Positions 34,987 through 43,251 of a stretch of 55,239 nucleotides of DNA are shown piece by piece. Origin of the DNA: Deltaproteobacteria bacterium (lineage in GTDB: Bacteria > Myxococcota_A > UBA796 > SXON01); contig CANFCK010000029.1 in the NCBI GenBank assembly GCA_947445035.1, positions 1-55,239 of the forward strand, given 5' to 3'. The position numbers and the translations under genes were made by a program. Within the stretch, counting starts at the first letter, position 1. Each line of letters starts with the position of its first letter. The notes under the pieces were generated by a model. The model worked only from the letters and a program-made list of their open reading frames with translations, had not been told where the DNA came from and ran no database searches.

Positions 34987-36596
34987 CAGACACTCACGCC
35001 GGTTTCGAGGAACCGTGGGTTGAAAGTGTTGCAAGGGTATTTGCGGGTTTCGTTGGCGCGGTCGATCCGCTCTGAGAGCGCGACCAGCTCACGCTGAAAG
35101 GAGCCAAAGGCCTCCGCGCCTGGGCGATCGAGACAGACGTGCGAAAAGTCGTTGAGCAGCGCCGGCATCCGCAGCCCGGTCAGCCCCACGACGGCCAGGC
35201 ATTGCATGGACGACTGCACATCCGCCATCTCCCTCCCGGGGCGGATCTTGGTGCTGATGAACGAGGGGTCGATGGCGTACTCCAGCAAGACACCGACGGC
35301 CTCGTGTAGCCCAGTGACACACCACATGAACTGCGCGAGCATCGCGACGACATTGGCGCGACGGAGAGGCGGAATCCCGATGGTGGCCGTGGCCTTGCTG
35401 ATCGAGTCCCAGAAGGCGATCACCTCGGGGTCGCGCTCCAACGCGTCCCCCGTGTAGTACCGGCCGACATAGTCCTCGACGAAGGCCAGCATGACGTTGT
35501 ACAGCGCAAGAGCGTCGGTGGCCCACGGGAAGGCGTCGCCCATGCCCGCCGCGCCCTTGCGCGCGATGAGCTGCGGCGTCGTCATGTACCGCAACAGCCC
35601 GACGGAGGCGCCGTATGCGGCGGTGAGCGACTCGTAGGTGAGCGCAGACGTCCGGTGTACGAAGCCCCGTTCCGGACACAGGCTGAAGGTCGCGTTGTAG
35701 TTGATGGTGACCGTGCGCCACGTGAATGGCTTCAGCAGCCGCCGGATGGGGTGATCGAGCCCCATGAAGCTCCGCGACGCGTTGGTGACGTAGTTTCCGA
35801 TGAGCCAATGCACCCCGACGAGGTGGTCGGAGACGGTGGTCCCGACCATCACCGTGCACTTCCATGCCCATTTGGCGTGCGCCCACTCGGGGTCGCCCGG
35901 GCGCACGTCCTTGCCGCCATGGCTCCAGCGGATGCGGACGATGCGCTGCGCCACGTCGAAGTACGCCGCCGCCCCGTAGCGTTCGAAGCCCTCCCGCACG
36001 GGGAACGAACCCAGCCACGTGAAGTCGCTCACCCACGCAGCCCCGTCGGCGTCCGCGACCGTGACCGGCATCAGGCGCAACGCCGCCAGCCCCGCGAACG
36101 CGAACCGAGACATCGCCGCGTCGGAGCTCATCTCGTCCCAGTGGTGGTTCGGCACCGAGAGCAGCTCGGGGATGGGCAACATCTCCTGAAAAGCAGCGCG
36201 CGCCTCCTCGCGAGAGGACCAGGCCTCGTCCAGGTCGACCACCGGAAACAGACCGCTGCGCAGCGCCCGGAGCGTGGCCGACCGCACGATGCCCTGTTCC
36301 GGCCAGTCTTCGTCGTCACTGGGGAGCGTGAGCCCGCCGAAGGGCAAGCCGACCGTGCCGAGCACGCCGTCGTGGCTGGGTGCGAGGATGCTTCCGGCGG
36401 TGGGGACCTTCGTGTTCCAGTCTTTGATCGCGCTGCGCGTCATCTCAAGGAACGCGAGCGTGTGGCGGTCGAGCGCGTTGACCTTGTGGTTGCGGCTCTC
36501 GGCCAACGTGGCGTCGTCATGCTCCTGGTCGTCGGATGCCGACAGGCTCGGGAAGATCAGCTTGGTCAAATCTACGAACCTGCCCACGTGACGCAC
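34986..36596 (-). CDS. Divergent lipoxygenase-family protein
   Basis: 536 residues, the catalytic domain alone without PLAT. The lipoxygenase core can be followed: HHWDEMSSDAAMSRFAFAGL (insertion/substrate motif), DPEWAHAKW, iron ligands His258 and His263 in VSDHLVGVHWLIG (H-x4-H), DHPIRRLLKPFTWRTVTINY, FPWATDALALYNVMLAFVED, RYYTGD, RDPEVIAFWDSI, the third His431 in MWCVTGLHEAVG, and a C-terminus FLETGVSV. Two deviations: Gly435 stands where the fourth ligand (Asn/His/Ser) normally is (H-x3-N), and the terminal residue is Val instead of Ile. Lipoxygenases insert O2 into polyunsaturated fatty acids. No signal peptide. Start GTG at 36596 is tentative. Its stop overlaps the phospholipase start, implying a joint function. 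Family assignment is from motif order, not a search. Confidence 0.75.
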   Translation of the reverse strand: MRHVGRFVDLTKLIFPSLSASDDQEHDDATLAESRNHKVNALDRHTLAFLEMTRSAIKDWNTKVPTAGSILAPSHDGVLGTVGLPFGGLTLPSDDEDWPEQGIVRSATLRALRSGLFPVVDLDEAWSSREEARAAFQEMLPIPELLSVPNHHWDEMSSDAAMSRFAFAGLAALRLMPVTVADADGAAWVSDFTWLGSFPVREGFERYGAAAYFDVAQRIVRIRWSHGGKDVRPGDPEWAHAKWAWKCTVMVGTTVSDHLVGVHWLIGNYVTNASRSFMGLDHPIRRLLKPFTWRTVTINYNATFSLCPERGFVHRTSALTYESLTAAYGASVGLLRYMTTPQLIARKGAAGMGDAFPWATDALALYNVMLAFVEDYVGRYYTGDALERDPEVIAFWDSISKATATIGIPPLRRANVVAMLAQFMWCVTGLHEAVGVLLEYAIDPSFISTKIRPGREMADVQSSMQCLAVVGLTGLRMPALLNDFSHVCLDRPGAEAFGSFQRELVALSERIDRANETRKYPCNTFNPRFLETGVSV

Positions 36597-36890
36597 CGGT
36601 CTCGCGGGACGGTATCACAAAGGAATGAGGGGAAACCCGCACGCCGCGACGTGCAAAGGGGGCTGGTCCTCGGCCGACCCGGAGCGAGCCTCGCCTCCGC
36701 AAATCCCCACGCCGGCCTCCGCCACGCCCCCTCTGAAAATGCACCAGAAAAAACGCTTCCGCCGGCTTGACCATCACCCGCGATCGGGGCACAGTTCCCG
36801 GGTCGGCAGGTGGTGGCTCCCCCGGGAAAGGCCTACCGACACAACCACCCTCTCGTCGCCCCCGCGAAAGGTCAACAAAAGGAACTCATC
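36597..36890. other. Intergenic region between divergent lipoxygenase and tail-tube genes
   Basis: No coding signal. It must hold the promoters of both transcription units. The only motif worth noting is ttgacc at 36765-36770, which fits a -35 box for the tube gene, but no good -10 box lies 17 bases on. A 5' leader of roughly 100 bp before the tube gene is likely. Confidence 0.4.
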
Positions 36891-37334
36891 GTGCCTACCG
36901 AAGAACTGTTTGGTAATTATCACTTCCTCCTGGAAATCCAGGGAATCATCAGCGACAACAAGATCATCGTCGGTGGCTTCAAGTCCGTCTCGGGCATGGA
37001 CAGCCAGACCGAAGTGGTCGAATTCAAGCAAGGCAACGACAAGGCCGTTCGCAAGAAGCCGGGCCGCACGACCTACAGCAACATCGTCCTCGAGCGCGGC
37101 TACACCGCGACCGACGACCTGTGGCAGTGGCGCAAGAACATCGAGGACGGCAAGATCGACCGTCGCTCGGGTTCCATCATCGTGCTGGACCAGGATGGTG
37201 CCACCGAAGTGGCCCGCTACAACTTCTTCGAAGGCTGGCCCTGCAAGTGGAACGTTCCGGACATGAACGCCGACTCCTCAGCGATGGCGATCGAGAAGAT
37301 CGAAATCGCGATCGAGAAGGTCGAGCGCGGATAA
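36891..37334 (+). CDS. Contractile tail tube protein (gp19/TIGR02241-like), orphan
   Basis: 147 residues. ELFGNYHFLLEIQGI, then VGGFKSVSGMDSQTEVVEF, VRKKPGRTTYSNIVLERGYT, DLWQWRKNI, RRSGSIIVLDQDG, ARYNFFEGWPCKWNVPD and AIEKIEIAIEKVERG: the complete signature of the inner-tube protein of contractile phage tails and extracellular contractile injection systems (Afp1/Pvc1-like). It forms hexameric rings that stack into a tube inside a sheath. I start it at GTG 36891 because AAGGA lies eight bases upstream and the length then equals the family norm. No sheath, baseplate, spike or ATPase gene is within this window. A strong terminator follows 40 bp after the stop. Confidence 0.9.
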   Translation: MPTEELFGNYHFLLEIQGIISDNKIIVGGFKSVSGMDSQTEVVEFKQGNDKAVRKKPGRTTYSNIVLERGYTATDDLWQWRKNIEDGKIDRRSGSIIVLDQDGATEVARYNFFEGWPCKWNVPDMNADSSAMAIEKIEIAIEKVERG

Positions 37335-37372
37335 TCGTCGTTCGCTGCGGCTCGACCGCGGCCATGATGTGT

Positions 37373-37411
37373 CCACCCAGCCCGGGGCTTTCCCCGGGCT
37401 GTGGTGTTTTT
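37373..37411 (+). terminator. Strong intrinsic terminator after the tail tube gene
   Basis: Nine-base perfect GC stem agcccgggg / ccccgggct with a four-base loop (cttt), extended by partial pairing of cacc with ggtg on the outside, followed by five T. The classical Rho-independent shape makes the tube gene a single-gene transcript. Confidence 0.9.
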
Positions 37412-37429
37412 GGCCTGGCGTCGAGGGGG

Positions 37430-37448
37430 CGGAAGCGTTCATTCCGCC
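37430..37448. repeat. Small inverted repeat upstream of lipoprotein gene
   Basis: gcggaa / ttccgc around a seven-base spacer, about 40 bp before the lipoprotein start. Could be an operator-like palindrome or a 5' leader hairpin; function unknown. Confidence 0.4.
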
Positions 37449-37489
37449 GCAATGTGTGGCATGCTGGTTCCTCACCGCCCGGAGCAAAA

Positions 37490-38200
37490 GTGTTCGGACT
37501 CTTACTCGCCACCGCGCTTTCTGGATGCACCCAGCCGATTCCGGTTGGCGACGCCAAGGATTCCGCCGACGATGACAGCGGCGAGGCCGCCCCCAACGAA
37601 GCGCCCGTGGCGCGCGACGACGACAGCGAGGTCTTCGCCGGGGGCACGGTGGAGATCGATCTCACCGCCAACGACAGCGACCCGGAGGATGACAACCTCA
37701 AGATTGTCGATGTGAGCCGCCCTGAGCACGGCAATGTGAACATCGTCGCCTCGGGCGACGTCGAGTACGAGGCCGACGACGACTTCGACGGCCTCGACTC
37801 CTTCACCTACATCATCGAGGACGAGGCGGGAAACACCGCCGAGGCGCTGGTCGAGATCGAGGTGCTGCCGCTGCCCTGGCTCACCATCGTCGATCCCCTC
37901 GACGACGCGACCATCGTAGGCGACACGGTCCAGATCACCTTCGAGGTCGACGGCTGCGACTTCGAGCAACCAGACGGCGATGAGTTAGCGTGTCACCTAC
38001 ATAAGTTCGTCGATGGCGTCGCCTGGAACGATCCGGATGGCAACGCCTTCGGCCAGTACACCGTGGCCCCGTTCGACATCTGGCCGCTGGATCCCGGTTC
38101 GCACGAAATCACGCTCAAGCTGGCGTTGAACGACGGTAGTGATGGCCTGTGGAGTCCGGAGATCTCGGACACGGTGAGTTTTGAGGTCGTCGCCGAGTAG
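37490..38200 (+). CDS. Lipoprotein with cadherin-like/Big_9 domain
   Basis: 236 residues. GTG with GGAG five bases upstream. Signal VFGLLLATALSGC with lipobox LSGC. After an acidic linker (DAKDSADDDSGE) a cadherin-like bacterial Ig domain follows: APVARDDDSEVFAGG, IDLTANDSDPEDDNL, PEHGNVNI, DFDGLDSFTYIIEDEAGNTA. These folds bind Ca2+ through the DxD residues and act in adhesion or as spacers. The C-terminal ~100 residues form another beta domain (WLTIVDPLDDATIVGDTV), probably Ig-like. Anchored to the outer membrane or cell surface. Monocistronic judging by the terminator upstream and the convergent gene downstream. Confidence 0.85.
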   Translation: MFGLLLATALSGCTQPIPVGDAKDSADDDSGEAAPNEAPVARDDDSEVFAGGTVEIDLTANDSDPEDDNLKIVDVSRPEHGNVNIVASGDVEYEADDDFDGLDSFTYIIEDEAGNTAEALVEIEVLPLPWLTIVDPLDDATIVGDTVQITFEVDGCDFEQPDGDELACHLHKFVDGVAWNDPDGNAFGQYTVAPFDIWPLDPGSHEITLKLALNDGSDGLWSPEISDTVSFEVVAE

Positions 38201-38225
38201 TTCGGCGCGCCGCGTTCCGTGGGGG

Positions 38226-39488
38226 CTAGGCCTGAAGCGGCAGCGGTCGGAAGACCACGCTGGGCGCATCCACCTCGTCGCACCGCTCCTGGTCCGACCC
38301 CACCTCGCTGACGGCGCTCAAGAGCGCCGAAACGGATGTGTCCAGGGTCATCGTCGCGGTACCGACCCGCTCGCCGGCGGTGACGACCCCGAGGATCACC
38401 CGCCCCACCACGCGGCCGGTACTCAGGTCGATCGGCGGCAACGCATCGACCAGGAGGTAGTTGCGCAGCTCGGACAGGATGACGTTGCGCGTGCGCGAGC
38501 CCGGCCGGACGATGAGGTTCGACGCGCGGAGCTGGCCGCCGCGGACGTGGCCCGTGGGCCGAAGACCCGCCGCCCGCGCGCTCTCAGGATCGTGCAGCAG
38601 GCTGTTGGGCACCCCTTCTTTGAGCAGCGGGACCGCGATCGGCGGCACCCCCCGCTCGTCGAAGGGCCAGGTGTACAGGCCGCTGGCGAGCCCGCCGTCA
38701 TCGGTCACGTGGAGCACCGTAGACGAGAGCGCACGACCCAGTCGGCCCGTGAGCAGGTTCCCCGCACCGACAGCCGGGGCCGCGAACGCCGGCGCCAAGC
38801 TCCGCAAGAAGGCGGCGATGGCCCGGGGTTCCAGCACCACCGGCAAGGAACCGGCGGGCGCGGGCGCGGGGCGCGACAGGTCCTCGATCCGGCGGCGCAG
38901 CTCCGTGCCAAAAGGCAGGCTGGCCACGTTCGAGAAGTGGCGACTGGCGATGCGGTGGCCGAGCTCGAGTGAGCCGAGGGAGGCCTCCGCTTCGAGGGAA
39001 TAGGTCGTGGCCGCCGCGGACAGCTCCACTTCCCGCGTGGAAAGCCAACTGCGCCGCTCGCGCACCTCTTCGTAGCGCAACCGGCGCAGCATCACCTGCC
39101 CCTGGTTGAGCGAACGCTCAGCGAGGCCGAGCATCTCATTACGATCGTCGTCCTCCACGCTTCCGTACCGGCGGTCGTCAATGCCCAGCGGCCCGGTGAT
39201 GGGCGCGAAACGATCCGCTGGGCCGGCCCACGGCGAGGCGGCAGCACGTTGCGCCGCCGCCATCGCTTGGGAAACCAGGGGCTTCCGCAGCGGCCCGGTC
39301 GCGACGCCGACTCGGCCGCCATCCAGCCACAACCGAAGGGTCCACGCTTCTTCCTCCACACGAGCCGGGCGCACGCGCATCCCGGTGGTCAGGAAGCGGT
39401 CGAACCGTTGATGCATCACCTCGACGGCACGCGCGCCTGCGGCGCGGGAGGCGTCAAGGAGCGAGAGGAGCTCCGCGCGGTCGTCCAT
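38226..39488 (-). CDS. TldE/PmbA-like protein of the modulator-of-gyrase family
   Basis: 420 residues. The family C-terminal domain is visible (HVTDDGGLASGLYTWPFDER, GVPNSLLHDPESARAAG, GSRTRNVILSELRNYLLVDA). The TldD-type zinc motif HExxxH is absent, so this is the TldE (PmbA) type or a lone homologue. TldD and TldE form a heterodimeric protease that trims linear peptides such as microcin B17 or RiPP leaders. No tldD lies within the window. ATG 39488 is preferred over ATG 39506; neither has a good ribosome site. The gene follows the small lipoprotein by 4-22 bp. Confidence 0.72.
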   Translation of the reverse strand: MDDRAELLSLLDASRAAGARAVEVMHQRFDRFLTTGMRVRPARVEEEAWTLRLWLDGGRVGVATGPLRKPLVSQAMAAAQRAAASPWAGPADRFAPITGPLGIDDRRYGSVEDDDRNEMLGLAERSLNQGQVMLRRLRYEEVRERRSWLSTREVELSAAATTYSLEAEASLGSLELGHRIASRHFSNVASLPFGTELRRRIEDLSRPAPAPAGSLPVVLEPRAIAAFLRSLAPAFAAPAVGAGNLLTGRLGRALSSTVLHVTDDGGLASGLYTWPFDERGVPPIAVPLLKEGVPNSLLHDPESARAAGLRPTGHVRGGQLRASNLIVRPGSRTRNVILSELRNYLLVDALPPIDLSTGRVVGRVILGVVTAGERVGTATMTLDTSVSALLSAVSEVGSDQERCDEVDAPSVVFRPLPLQA

Positions 39489-39510
39489 GGCCGGAGAGTA
39501 TGTCATCGCG

Positions 39511-39945
39511 TCAGGGAAGCGTCAGCGCGAAGTCACGCACGTCGGCGATGAGGCTCCCGTCGTCGATGGCGGCGTGCAGCTCGGTGTTCATGTCGTCTTC
39601 GACTTCGCGTCCGTCCCCTTCGTCCTCGGCCACCAGTTGGTAGTTGAGCACCGTGCCCCAACAACCATCCAGCGCGGTGACGTTCTGGGCGACAAAACTG
39701 ACCTCCCCGGCGGCGTCGGTCGTGCCGGAGCCGAGGATCGTGTAGGTCCAACCTCGGTCGTCCAAGTAGACCAGGATGCCAGCGGCCGGCCCGCCTGCGT
39801 CCTCGACTCGGGCTCGGATCTCCACGTCGTAGGGGATCGGGTCGCCGCACTCGACGCCCGCCGGATCAGAATCTCCACCTTCGTCCACGGTCTCGTCAAC
39901 TGGCACGCAGGCCCACAAACAGAGGACCAAGAACACACACGACAT
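39511..39945 (-). CDS. Small lipoprotein with carboxypeptidase-regulatory-like beta domain
   Basis: 144 residues. MSCVFLVLCLWACVP is a lipoprotein signal with lipobox LWAC. Two in-frame ATGs are six bases apart; GGGAG abuts the first, giving a spacing of zero, but is six bases from the second (39945), so the second is chosen. The mature part (VEIRARVEDAGGPAAGILVY, DDRGWTYTILGSGTTDAAGE, VSFVAQNVTAL) resembles transthyretin/CarboxypepD_reg beta sandwiches. Likely co-transcribed with the TldE-like gene just downstream. Function unknown. Confidence 0.75.
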   Translation of the reverse strand: MSCVFLVLCLWACVPVDETVDEGGDSDPAGVECGDPIPYDVEIRARVEDAGGPAAGILVYLDDRGWTYTILGSGTTDAAGEVSFVAQNVTALDGCWGTVLNYQLVAEDEGDGREVEDDMNTELHAAIDDGSLIADVRDFALTLP

Positions 39946-40026
39946 CGACATCTCCCGGGATAGATTCCGCGGCCACAGAGGCTACGCCGGACCAGCCGGT
40001 GTGGCCACCCCAGCCAGGAGCAGCCC

Positions 40027-43000
40027 GTGCCGAATCACCCCTATCTGCAAGCAGCCGAAGCCGAAGGTCGCGTCCGCGTCCGCGTCCTCATCGAGGACGG
40101 GGATGTCGTCGTGCGCGTCTACCAGCCCACCGAACTCACGCTCAGCGAACTGTTTCCGATCATCGACCACTTCGGGGTGGTCGTCAGCGACGAATGGGCC
40201 GAGCCGAACGCGAGTGAAGGCGGCGCCACCGTCGACAGCTTCCGCGTGGCGCGGGTGCCTGGGCTCTCGACCGCCGAGCTGATGGCCCGGCAGGACAAAC
40301 TCGTGGCCGGGCTCGAGGCGGTCTTCGAAAAGAAGATGGCCTCTGACCCGCTCAACAAGCTGGTGCTCCGCAGCAACCTCACCTGGCAGGAAGTGGACCT
40401 GATCCGGGCGTACGTCGGGTACGCCAAGCAGATCAAGCTCGCGCACACCGTTCCGCGCGTCCAGGAGATACTGGTGAACCAGGCCGGCGCCGTGGGCGCC
40501 CTTGTCAGCCTGTTCCACGCGCGCTTGGACCCGGCGCTCGGCGAGGCGCGGGCCGCGGCAATCGGCGCCGCGACGGCCGCGGTGGAAGATGAACTGCGCA
40601 AGATTCCGACGGTTGACGAAGACTTCATCCTCCGTTTTCTGTTCAACCTCGTCGAAGCGTCGTTGCGCACCAACTTCTACCGCACCGACCGGGTCTTCCA
40701 CTACATCAGCTTCAAGGTCGATCACGCGAAGATCCGCCACATTCCGCTGCCGCGGATGATGGTCGAGGTCTACGTGCACCACTACGAAATGGAGGGGGTG
40801 CACCTCCGTGGCGGCCCGATTGCGCGGGGCGGCCTGCGGTACTCCGATCGGGCGGACTTCCGCACCGAGGTCCTCGGCCTGGTCACGACCCAGATGGTCA
40901 AGAATGTCGTCATCGTGCCCGAGGGCAGCAAGGGCGGCTTCTACGTCAAGTACACCATCGACGACGCGGGTGAGCGCCGGCGCGTGGGCGACCGGCTCTA
41001 TCAGGTGCTGATCCGCGGGCTCCTCGACATCACCGACAACCTCGTGGCCGGCAAGGTCGTGCACCCACCGAACGTGGTTGCTCACGATGGAGACGACCCC
41101 TACCTGGTGGTCGCCGCTGACAAGGGAACCGCCCACCTGTCCGATACGGCCAACACCCTGAGCAAGGCCTATGGCTATTGGCTGGGCGATGCGTTCGCGT
41201 CGGGCGGCAGCCAAGGCTACGACCACAAGGTCGTCGGCATCACCGCGCGTGGCGGCTGGGTGCTGGTCAAGCGCCTTTTCCGCGAGCTTGGCATGGACGC
41301 CGACAAGCAGGACTTCACGTGCTTCGGCATCGGCGACTGCGGTGGGGACGTCTTCGGCAACGGCGTCATCGAGACCCCGAAGATGAAGCTCATCGCGGCC
41401 TTCAACCACCAGCACATCTTCTTCGATCCCACCCCAGACCCGGAGCGGAGCTTCGTCGAGCGCAAGCGCCTCTTCGACCTCGTCGGCGGCTGGGAACAGT
41501 ACGACACCTCGCTTTTGAGCGCGGGGGGCGGCGTCTACTCGCGGCGGCAGAAGACGATTCCGTTGAGCACCGAGGTCAAGGCCATGCTCGGCACCGACGC
41601 CGACGAACTGAGCCCCAATTCGGTCATGAACCTGATCCTCCGGCTTCAGGTGGACCTCTTCTGGAACGGCGGCATCGGCACCTATGTGCGCGCCACCAAC
41701 GAGACCAACGCCGATGCCAACGATCCGTCCAATGACGACGTGCGCGTCTCGGCGACCGAACTTCGCTGCAAGATGGTCGGCGAAGGTGGCAACCTCGGCT
41801 TCACACAGCAGGCGCGTATCGAGTTCGCGCAGCGGGGCGGCCGGCTCAACACCGACTTTGTCGACAACTCGGGCGGCGTCGACACCTCTGATCACGAAGT
41901 CAACCTGAAGATCTTGCTCAACCCGATGGTGGCGTCGGGCCGGATCACCGAGGATCAACGAAACGAGATCATTCGTTCGATGACGGACGAAGTCGCCGGC
42001 ATGGTGTTGGAGAACAACAACCAGAACGGGCGACTCATCTCGCTGGACGAAGTGCGCTCGGCGCGGGACCCCCACCCCTACGGCCGCGCCATTGACTGGG
42101 TGTGTCAGAAGGGCAGCGTCAGCCGCCGCTTCCTCTGTCTTCCCGACGACGACCAGATCCGGCGCCGGGCGGCCAACAACAAGGGCCTGGTCCGTCCCGA
42201 GCTGGCCGTGCTCCAGGCCCACGTAAAGATGCACGTCTTCAAGATGCTGATGCAAGAAGATGCGTCCACGATCCCCGCGTTCGACCGGCTGCTCAAAGGG
42301 TACTTCCCGGCGCGCATGAACGCTGAGTTCGGAGATGACCTGCCCAAGCACATGCTCGCCAAGGCCATCGTGATGACGACGCTTTTGACCGAGGTCGCGA
42401 CCGACGCGGGCGCGGCCTACTTCCCCATGATGTTGGAGCTGACCGGCGCCAGCGTCGGCCGCATCGCGTCGTCGTGGACCGAAGCCATGCGGCTTTCGGG
42501 CGGCCCGGAGGTGCGCAAGGGGCTCATCGCCGCCCATGCCCACCCCGAAGCCGCCTACGCCGCGTGGACGCGCTTCACGGACGGCATCCTGCAGCTGGTG
42601 CTGTCGTGGCTGTCCCCTGGCAGCAGCGGCTACGCGGGCGAGGACCAGACGCTGTTCAACGACGCGCTGGACGCCATCGCCGCCACCCGCGCGGGCACCG
42701 ATGCCACCTACAGCAAAAACACCATCGACAAGATGGTGGGCGCCGGCATCCCGGAAGCGACCGCGTCTCGTGTCGTTCGCGCCGGCAGCACCGCCCGCGC
42801 CAGCGAGATCTGCCTGATCAGCAAGCGCCGCGGCGAGAGTATCCGCGACACCGCGCTTTTGTACCAGGCCGTGGGGGTCGCCTCGGGCCTCACCCCGACC
42901 CTCCGCAGCATTGCCAGCCGTCGCGGCGAAGGGCGGTGGGACCCGGTGGCCCTGGGTATCCAGCGCACCCGCTACCGCGCGCTGCTGCGCGATCTCGCCA

Positions 43001-43173
43001 TCCAGAGCCCGGTGCAAGGCGCCAGCCTGCGCTTCGGCGTGGAGCGCGGCGTGGAGTTGGTCTCGACCGACAAGGTCAAGGCCGTGGCCGACGTCATCGT
43101 GCGCGTGGTCGGGCGTGAACCCGACGTCGCGGCGCTCCTGGTGGGCGAGCAGCGAATCCGCGCGGTGATTTGA
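40027..43173 (+). CDS. NAD-specific glutamate dehydrogenase, ~115 kDa large type
   Basis: 1048 residues. Catalytic region: GGPIARGGLRYSDRADFRTE, VLGLVTTQMVKNVVIVPEGS, KGGF (Lys residues for 2-oxoglutarate and ammonia), DKGTAHLSDTANTL, CFGIGDCGGDVFGNGVIETP and the NAD-binding FNHQHIFFDPTPDP. The N-terminus has an ACT/beta-alpha region (VRVLIEDGDVVVRVYQP). Large GDHs are catabolic, converting glutamate to 2-oxoglutarate, and allosterically controlled. The proteobacterial L_180 form has ~1600 residues; this one lacks the first ~500. The GTG has AGGAG six bases before it, so the short form is the real gene product and not a truncated annotation. Confidence 0.93.
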   Translation: MPNHPYLQAAEAEGRVRVRVLIEDGDVVVRVYQPTELTLSELFPIIDHFGVVVSDEWAEPNASEGGATVDSFRVARVPGLSTAELMARQDKLVAGLEAVFEKKMASDPLNKLVLRSNLTWQEVDLIRAYVGYAKQIKLAHTVPRVQEILVNQAGAVGALVSLFHARLDPALGEARAAAIGAATAAVEDELRKIPTVDEDFILRFLFNLVEASLRTNFYRTDRVFHYISFKVDHAKIRHIPLPRMMVEVYVHHYEMEGVHLRGGPIARGGLRYSDRADFRTEVLGLVTTQMVKNVVIVPEGSKGGFYVKYTIDDAGERRRVGDRLYQVLIRGLLDITDNLVAGKVVHPPNVVAHDGDDPYLVVAADKGTAHLSDTANTLSKAYGYWLGDAFASGGSQGYDHKVVGITARGGWVLVKRLFRELGMDADKQDFTCFGIGDCGGDVFGNGVIETPKMKLIAAFNHQHIFFDPTPDPERSFVERKRLFDLVGGWEQYDTSLLSAGGGVYSRRQKTIPLSTEVKAMLGTDADELSPNSVMNLILRLQVDLFWNGGIGTYVRATNETNADANDPSNDDVRVSATELRCKMVGEGGNLGFTQQARIEFAQRGGRLNTDFVDNSGGVDTSDHEVNLKILLNPMVASGRITEDQRNEIIRSMTDEVAGMVLENNNQNGRLISLDEVRSARDPHPYGRAIDWVCQKGSVSRRFLCLPDDDQIRRRAANNKGLVRPELAVLQAHVKMHVFKMLMQEDASTIPAFDRLLKGYFPARMNAEFGDDLPKHMLAKAIVMTTLLTEVATDAGAAYFPMMLELTGASVGRIASSWTEAMRLSGGPEVRKGLIAAHAHPEAAYAAWTRFTDGILQLVLSWLSPGSSGYAGEDQTLFNDALDAIAATRAGTDATYSKNTIDKMVGAGIPEATASRVVRAGSTARASEICLISKRRGESIRDTALLYQAVGVASGLTPTLRSIASRRGEGRWDPVALGIQRTRYRALLRDLAIQSPVQGASLRFGVERGVELVSTDKVKAVADVIVRVVGREPDVAALLVGEQRIRAVI

Positions 43174-43203
43174 GCGCAGCGCCGGGTTCCCCCTCCCGGT
43201 GGC

Positions 43204-43215
43204 GGGGGGGGGGGG
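43204..43215. repeat. G12 homopolymer between convergent genes
   Basis: Twelve consecutive G in the short gap between the glutamate dehydrogenase and the cNMP-binding gene, preceded by a ccggg/cccgg hairpin. Prone to length change and read errors. Confidence 0.9.
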
Positions 43216-43251
43216 CGTCGCGAGCCGGCGCCGCCGGTCGCGGCCGGTGGG

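Noticed and set aside
36765..36793. ttgacc as -35 box of the tube gene
   Set aside because: The -10 position (cacagt) is a poor match, so I do not list it as a promoter.
39982..43017. 1011-codon minus-strand frame opposite the glutamate dehydrogenase
   Set aside because: Antisense artefact of GC-rich coding; the plus strand has a strong ribosome site and all GDH motifs.
43181..43215. GC hairpin plus G12 as a terminator of the glutamate dehydrogenase
   Set aside because: No T-run in either direction; the hairpin is short and might be chance in this composition.
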